The notes beneath the pieces were generated by a model. The model did no database searches. It saw only the letters and a program-made list of their open reading frames with translations, and was not told where the DNA came from. DNA of 17,866 nucleotides from an uncultured Clostridia bacterium (GTDB lineage Bacteria; Bacillota; Clostridia; Christensenellales; Borkfalkiaceae): NCBI GenBank assembly GCA_947630775.1, contig CANRIY010000021.1, positions 1 to 17,866 on the forward strand, in the 5' to 3' direction. Positions within the stretch are counted from its first letter, which is position 1, and every line of letters begins with the position of its first letter. The position numbers were made by a program, and so were the translations under genes. This document shows, piece after piece, positions 14,431-17,866 of the stretch.

Positions 14431-15240
14431 TTAATCCCCCAACGCGTATTTCATGATCGCTTCGGCGACGCCGTTCTCCTCGCAGGAAGAGACGACGGTC
14501 GCGTTTTCCTTCAAAGCCTTCTCGGCATTTTCGACGGCAAATCTCCCGCCCGCCCGCTCGAGCATGGGAAGATCGTTGAGCTGATCCCCGATCGCGGCGA
14601 TCCTCCCGTGCGGGATACGGTAGTAATCCGATAAAAAATCCACCGCGCCCGCCTTGTTCTGCCCCTTGGGCATGACTTCGACGAGGAAGGAAGAGGAACA
14701 CGTCACAAAGAATTCCTCCCCGAGCGCTTCCCGCGTCTTGATCAGAACTTTTTCCCGCTCGCTTTCGCCGACCATTGCGAGCACTTTGACGACTTCTGGC
14801 TTTTTTGAGGCCACCATGTCCGAAAGGTTCCGTTCGATTTTCCCCTTCACCCCGCAAATTTTCTCATAGAGGCGCAAGGGCTCATCGTCCATGTTCGACC
14901 AGAAGTCGTCCACCGTATAGACGTGGACATGGTACCCGCATTTTTCGAAATAGCGGATGGCTTTCAGGGCATGGGTATGGGTAAACGCGCAGCTTCTCAA
15001 AAGTTTTCCCGTGCGGACGTCCGCGATCACGGCACCCTGATAGGCGACCGCGAGCCCGTCATCGAGCCCGATCTCGCCGAGGCGGGGCAGAATGGACGTG
15101 AGCATGCGCCCCGTGACGACGGCGAAGATCCCGCCCGCCGCACGATAGGCCTGAATCGCGCGGATGTTTTCTTCCGACACCGTCCCGTCCCCGCGGACGA
15201 GAGTGCCGTCAAAATCCGATAAAAAGAGTTGATATCTCAT
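14431..15240 (-). CDS. Cof-type HAD hydrolase (phosphatase)
   Basis: The 269-residue product belongs to the Cof/IIB group of haloacid dehalogenase-like phosphatases, cytoplasmic enzymes that usually act on sugar phosphates or nucleotide cofactors. Motif I is DFDGTL (D9, D11), motif II is VVTGR with T43, motif III is K196 in QNKAGAVDFL, and motif IV is GDQLNDLPML (D219, D223). The cap between motifs II and III is the C2B type. The substrate cannot be inferred. It overlaps the uvrC stop as ATGA and has no visible ribosome binding site, so it is probably translated by coupling. The stop is one base from hprK. Confidence 0.93.
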   Translation of the reverse strand: MRYQLFLSDFDGTLVRGDGTVSEENIRAIQAYRAAGGIFAVVTGRMLTSILPRLGEIGLDDGLAVAYQGAVIADVRTGKLLRSCAFTHTHALKAIRYFEKCGYHVHVYTVDDFWSNMDDEPLRLYEKICGVKGKIERNLSDMVASKKPEVVKVLAMVGESEREKVLIKTREALGEEFFVTCSSSFLVEVMPKGQNKAGAVDFLSDYYRIPHGRIAAIGDQLNDLPMLERAGGRFAVENAEKALKENATVVSSCEENGVAEAIMKYALGD

Positions 15241-17048
15241 AAATTTTCAAAATAGGAACGGATGCGCCGCGCAAGTTCATCGCCGACGCCCTGCGCCCCC
15301 ATGAGCTCCGCCTCGCTCGCGTGCATGATCCTGTCGATCGTGCCGAATTTCTGCATGAGCGCGAGCCGTTTTTGTTTCCCGACCCCCTCGATCTCCTCGA
15401 GGACGGATTCGAGGTTCCGCTTGGAGTGGATGGAGCGGAAGTAGGAGACGGCAAAGCGGTGCGCCTCGTCGCGGATGCGCTGGAGCATTTTCAGGGCGTA
15501 ATCGTGCCTGTCGATCTTCACGCTTTCCTCGCTTTTGAGCGTAAAGATCTCCTCTTCCTGCTTCGCGAGGGCGACGAGGTCGATGTCCGTGATCTGCATC
15601 TCGTCGAAGATCTGCTTGATTGCGGAGAGCTGCCCCTTGCCGCCGTCGATGACGATGAGCTGGGGGCGGGAAAAACGTTCCTCTTCCTCCGTCCCCAATT
15701 TTTTGAGCCGCCGCGTCAGGACTTCCTGCAGGGAAGCAAAATCGTTCGCCCCCTCGACCGTCTTGATGCGGAAACGGCGGTATTCGTACTTATCCGCCTC
15801 GCCGTCCGTAAAGACGACCATGCTCCCCACCTTATCGACGCCCGAAATATCCGAAATATCGTAGCACTCCATGCGCTTGGGGTAGCGGGAAAGAGACAAA
15901 ATGTCTTTGAGCCGTTCACAGGCGCGGACGGTCATGTCGTCCTTATGGGCGATCGCGGACAGGGATTTTTCGAGATATTCCTTCGCATTCCCCGCCGCCA
16001 TTTCATAGAGTTCGCGCTTGACGCCGAACTTCGGATGGACGATCTCGACGTTCCTGCCCGCCCGCTCCTTCAAAAATTCGGAAAGGAGCGTATCGTCTAC
16101 GGCTTCGTCCAAAATGACCTCATGCGGGGTCTCGCGGACGGAATAATACTGCGTAAGAACGCTTTGAAGCGCCTCGCCGCTGTCCCCCGCGCCCGCATCC
16201 GAATGGAAGGTGCGGCTGCCCTGCATCACGCCCTTGCGCGTCACGAGGAGGGACACCGCCGTATACAGCCCGTTGGTCGCAAGCGCCCAGATGTCGGCGT
16301 CCACGTCCTTGGGCATCGAAGTGATCCGCCTGCTCTTGAGCGCCGAGAGCGCCGAGATCTTGTTGCGGTAGTCGAGGGCGAGCTCGAACTGCTCTTCCTC
16401 GGCAAATTTCTTCATCTTCTCTTTCAAGATCTCCTCGGCTTCCTCGTAGTTGCCCGAAAGGAAGGAGATCGTCTTTTCAACGCGCTCCGCATACTCCTCC
16501 TTGGTGCACAGCCCCGCGCAGGGGGCGAGACAGCGGTGGAGATGATAATCAAGGCAGGGCTTCCCCTTTTTTTCGGAAACGGAGACCGAACAGGTGCGGA
16601 TATTATAAACTTTTGCCGCAATATCGACGATATCCTTACAGTTCACGCCGCCCATAAAGGGCCCAAAATACCGCCCGTCCTTTTTGACGCGGCGGGTCAC
16701 AGAGATATGCGGAAAGGCCTCCCGCGTGTGGACTTTGATGTACGGATAGGTCTTATCGTCCTTTAAGAGGATGTTATATTTAGGCTTATACTTTTTGATG
16801 AAATTATTCTCGAGCGCGAGGGCGTCCACCTCGGACGGCGTCACAACGTAGTAAAAATCGGCGATGCAATCCACCATCGCCTGCACTTTGTCCGTCTTTC
16901 GGGAAGAATGAAAATACTGCCGCACACGGTTTTTGAGTATGCGCGCTTTGCCCACATAGATGACCGTTCCCTCGGCGTCGAGCATGACATAAACGCCCGG
17001 GGAATCGGGCAGGAGCTTTAATTTTTCCCGTATGACGCTTTCGCCCAT
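15237..17048 (-). CDS. uvrC: UvrABC system subunit C (excinuclease)
   Basis: The 603-residue enzyme makes both incisions in bacterial nucleotide excision repair after UvrB loads on damage. The GIY-YIG domain has GVY (18-20), YVG (31-33) and catalytic-type E80. Four cysteines, C153, C165, C173 and C177, have the spacing of the known UvrC iron-sulfur cluster (12, 8, 4). A UVR motif (about 203-235) binds UvrB. The RNase H-like nuclease has D397 (CYDISDISG), D468 (VIDGGKGQL) and H530. A double helix-hairpin-helix ends the protein. ATG 17048 has no ribosome binding site and lies exactly where transcription should begin from the promoter at 17055-17083. It is the first gene of the operon. Confidence 0.97.
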   Translation of the reverse strand: MGESVIREKLKLLPDSPGVYVMLDAEGTVIYVGKARILKNRVRQYFHSSRKTDKVQAMVDCIADFYYVVTPSEVDALALENNFIKKYKPKYNILLKDDKTYPYIKVHTREAFPHISVTRRVKKDGRYFGPFMGGVNCKDIVDIAAKVYNIRTCSVSVSEKKGKPCLDYHLHRCLAPCAGLCTKEEYAERVEKTISFLSGNYEEAEEILKEKMKKFAEEEQFELALDYRNKISALSALKSRRITSMPKDVDADIWALATNGLYTAVSLLVTRKGVMQGSRTFHSDAGAGDSGEALQSVLTQYYSVRETPHEVILDEAVDDTLLSEFLKERAGRNVEIVHPKFGVKRELYEMAAGNAKEYLEKSLSAIAHKDDMTVRACERLKDILSLSRYPKRMECYDISDISGVDKVGSMVVFTDGEADKYEYRRFRIKTVEGANDFASLQEVLTRRLKKLGTEEEERFSRPQLIVIDGGKGQLSAIKQIFDEMQITDIDLVALAKQEEEIFTLKSEESVKIDRHDYALKMLQRIRDEAHRFAVSYFRSIHSKRNLESVLEEIEGVGKQKRLALMQKFGTIDRIMHASEAELMGAQGVGDELARRIRSYFENL

Positions 17049-17054
17049 GCTATC

Positions 17055-17083
17055 ATTATATACGAGCGTGCAAAATTTTTCAA
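17055..17083 (-). promoter_or_regulatory. Promoter of the uvrC operon (predicts leaderless mRNA)
   Basis: The minus strand has -35 TTGAAA (17078-17083), a 17-bp spacer and a perfect -10 TATAAT (17055-17060). Only GATAGC lies between the -10 and the uvrC ATG, so position +1 would be the A of that ATG. The promoter lies between the XRE gene and uvrC, so the operon does not need transcription from XRE. Confidence 0.82.
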
Positions 17084-17128
17084 GGATTTCTCTGAAAAAA
17101 TTCCAAGGAAGGCGGTTTTGGGGAAAAC

Positions 17129-17335
17129 TTACATCTCCCGCCCCGTAAGATAATCAATGGAAACGTTGAAGTAATCGGCAAGCGCGATCAGGTTCGACAT
17201 CACGGGCTCGCGCAAGCCGTTTTCCCAAAGGCTGACGATCCCCTTGCTGACATGGATCTCCGCCGAGAGCTGTTCCTGTCCGATCCCTTTTTCCAAACGC
17301 AAATCTTTAAGATTTTTTCCGAATGTATTTTCCAT
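17129..17335 (-). CDS. Small XRE-family helix-turn-helix regulator
   Basis: The 68-residue product is a single Cro/C1-type DNA-binding domain: a helix (FGKNLKDLRLEKG), the turn region GQEQLSAEIHVSKGIVSLWENG (19-40) and the closing helices ending DYLTGREM. It has no ligand or oligomerisation domain. ATG 17335 matches the family's usual start; a TTG at 17353 would add six residues and overlaps an operator-like site. No strong ribosome binding site is present. The gene is divergent from the lipoprotein, with operator-like sites between them, so it probably represses itself and the lipoprotein gene. A weak promoter may lie at 17391-17421 (TTGATT, 19 bp, TATAGT). Between its stop and the uvrC promoter there is only a small GTTTT/AAAAC hairpin (17114-17127). 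Confidence 0.9.
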   Translation of the reverse strand: MENTFGKNLKDLRLEKGIGQEQLSAEIHVSKGIVSLWENGLREPVMSNLIALADYFNVSIDYLTGREM

Positions 17336-17346
17336 ATCGGGATTTT

Positions 17347-17390
17347 CCCACAAAAGTAAGGGAAATGGCTTGACTTCTTACTTTTGTAAG
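17347..17390. promoter_or_regulatory. Paired operator-like sites for the XRE regulator
   Basis: CTTACTTTTGTAAG (17377-17390) is a perfect 5+5 dyad with a 4-bp centre. CCCACAAAAGTAAG (17347-17360) matches its reverse complement at 12 of 14 positions. Within the pair, ACAAAAGTAAG and CTTACTTTTGT are an exact 11-bp inverted repeat. The two centres are 30 bp apart, near three helical turns, so two dimers could bind on one face. The first site fills the spacer of the lipoprotein promoter. The second lies 12-25 bp upstream of the XRE start codon. Confidence 0.7.
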
Positions 17391-17398
17391 ACTATAAT
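17370..17398 (+). promoter_or_regulatory. Promoter of the lipoprotein gene
   Basis: On the plus strand -35 TTGACT (17370-17375), a 17-bp spacer and a perfect -10 TATAAT (17393-17398) precede the lipoprotein ATG by 34 bp. The spacer contains the perfect operator-like dyad, so bound repressor would block RNA polymerase. Confidence 0.85.
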
Positions 17399-17432
17399 GA
17401 ATATATATTGTGAATAATCAAGGAATAGAAAT

Positions 17433-17866
17433 ATGAACAAAAAACCCGCTGTATGTTTCATGCTCGCATGTGCGATGTGCTTCACGGCGACACTCGCATC
17501 CTGCGGCCTCAAAAAGAAAGACGAAGACGATCTCGTTCCCGACAAGACGAAAGTGACCGAAGAGGTCTGGAAACAACAGGCCGCCGTCTTTGCGACAGCG
17601 ACCAACTTCACGCTCGACCGCGTCTTAATCGAAACGGGGAAATCGGTCGGCATGATGAAGCTCGACGGCGCGGTCTACTACGAGGCATGGGGCGATGAAG
17701 AAGGCGTCTACACTCTCGAAGACGGTACGTACTACCACTACACGAAGGAAGATGCTTCCTCGGCATGGGAGAAGGACACGACCACCCAGTCCCGCTATGA
17801 AGACCGCATCAACACCCCGAAAATGGTGATAACATACGCGGCGCAAGCAGTGGCGGAGATCTACTC
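17433..17866 (+). CDS. Small lipoprotein, C-terminus beyond the window
   Basis: ATG 17433 follows AAGGA (17420-17424) at 8 bp. The 144 visible codons begin with MNKKPAVCFM, a hydrophobic core and the lipobox LASC with Cys24 as the lipidation site, then a charged linker (GLKKKDEDD). It should therefore be anchored on the outer face of the membrane. The mature part has repeated aromatic strands (VYYEAW, GVYTLEDGTYYHYT) and one SSAWEKD-type segment, which suggests a small beta-rich sensor or carrier-like fold. I recognise no specific family; LolA/LprG-like is only a guess. It is the only plus-strand gene in the window and is divergent from the XRE regulator. An alternative is a member of an expanded set of short lipoproteins in this lineage. 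Confidence 0.85.
   Translation, partial: MNKKPAVCFMLACAMCFTATLASCGLKKKDEDDLVPDKTKVTEEVWKQQAAVFATATNFTLDRVLIETGKSVGMMKLDGAVYYEAWGDEEGVYTLEDGTYYHYTKEDASSAWEKDTTTQSRYEDRINTPKMVITYAAQAVAEIY

Noticed and set aside
15321..16766. 481-codon plus-strand frame opposite uvrC
   Set aside because: Same antisense effect; UvrC motifs are complete on the minus strand.

Overview
The window is about 57% GC by eye and reads as chromosomal DNA of an uncultured Bacillota (Firmicutes), most likely a gut Clostridia lineage. HprK with its P-loop and signature, MutS2, a YlxY-type deacetylase next to an M16 peptidase (a Bacillota pairing), and hairpin-rich intergenic repeats starting CCCCTCAGTC all point that way. 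I cannot name a genus from sequence alone. There are no tRNA or rRNA genes, CRISPR arrays, transposases or phage genes.

All but the last gene are on the minus strand, so transcription reads from high to low coordinates. From the right: (1) a lipoprotein gene (+) that runs off the edge sits divergent from a small XRE repressor (-), with two copies of a CTTAC-N4-GTAAG-like operator between them. (2) A tight five-gene operon follows, uvrC - cof HAD phosphatase - hprK - U32 protease/RlhA-type protein - mutS2. Its genes overlap by ATGA or are 1 nt apart, and its promoter predicts a leaderless uvrC mRNA. (3) About 550 bp of hairpin-rich DNA has no credible gene. (4) Next is ylxY-like deacetylase - M16 peptidase (mlpA-like) - DNA-deoxyinosine glycosylase, the last starting with TTG inside the stop of the peptidase gene. 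(5) acpP has a near-consensus promoter and is followed by an intrinsic terminator. (6) cysK begins only 25 nt beyond that terminator. (7) A REP-like intergenic element follows. (8) A very large membrane-anchored protein (at least 1476 residues, C-terminus beyond the window) is built from six repeats of about 190 residues and has its own strong promoter.

The five-gene operon combines nucleotide excision repair (UvrC), carbon catabolite control (HprK), probable rRNA/tRNA hydroxylation (U32) and ribosome rescue or recombination control (MutS2). The deacetylase-peptidase pair keeps the known ylxY-mlpA synteny with a base-excision repair glycosylase appended. The parts least explained by known families are the giant repeat protein with its dyad-bearing leader, and the XRE-operator-lipoprotein unit at the right edge.
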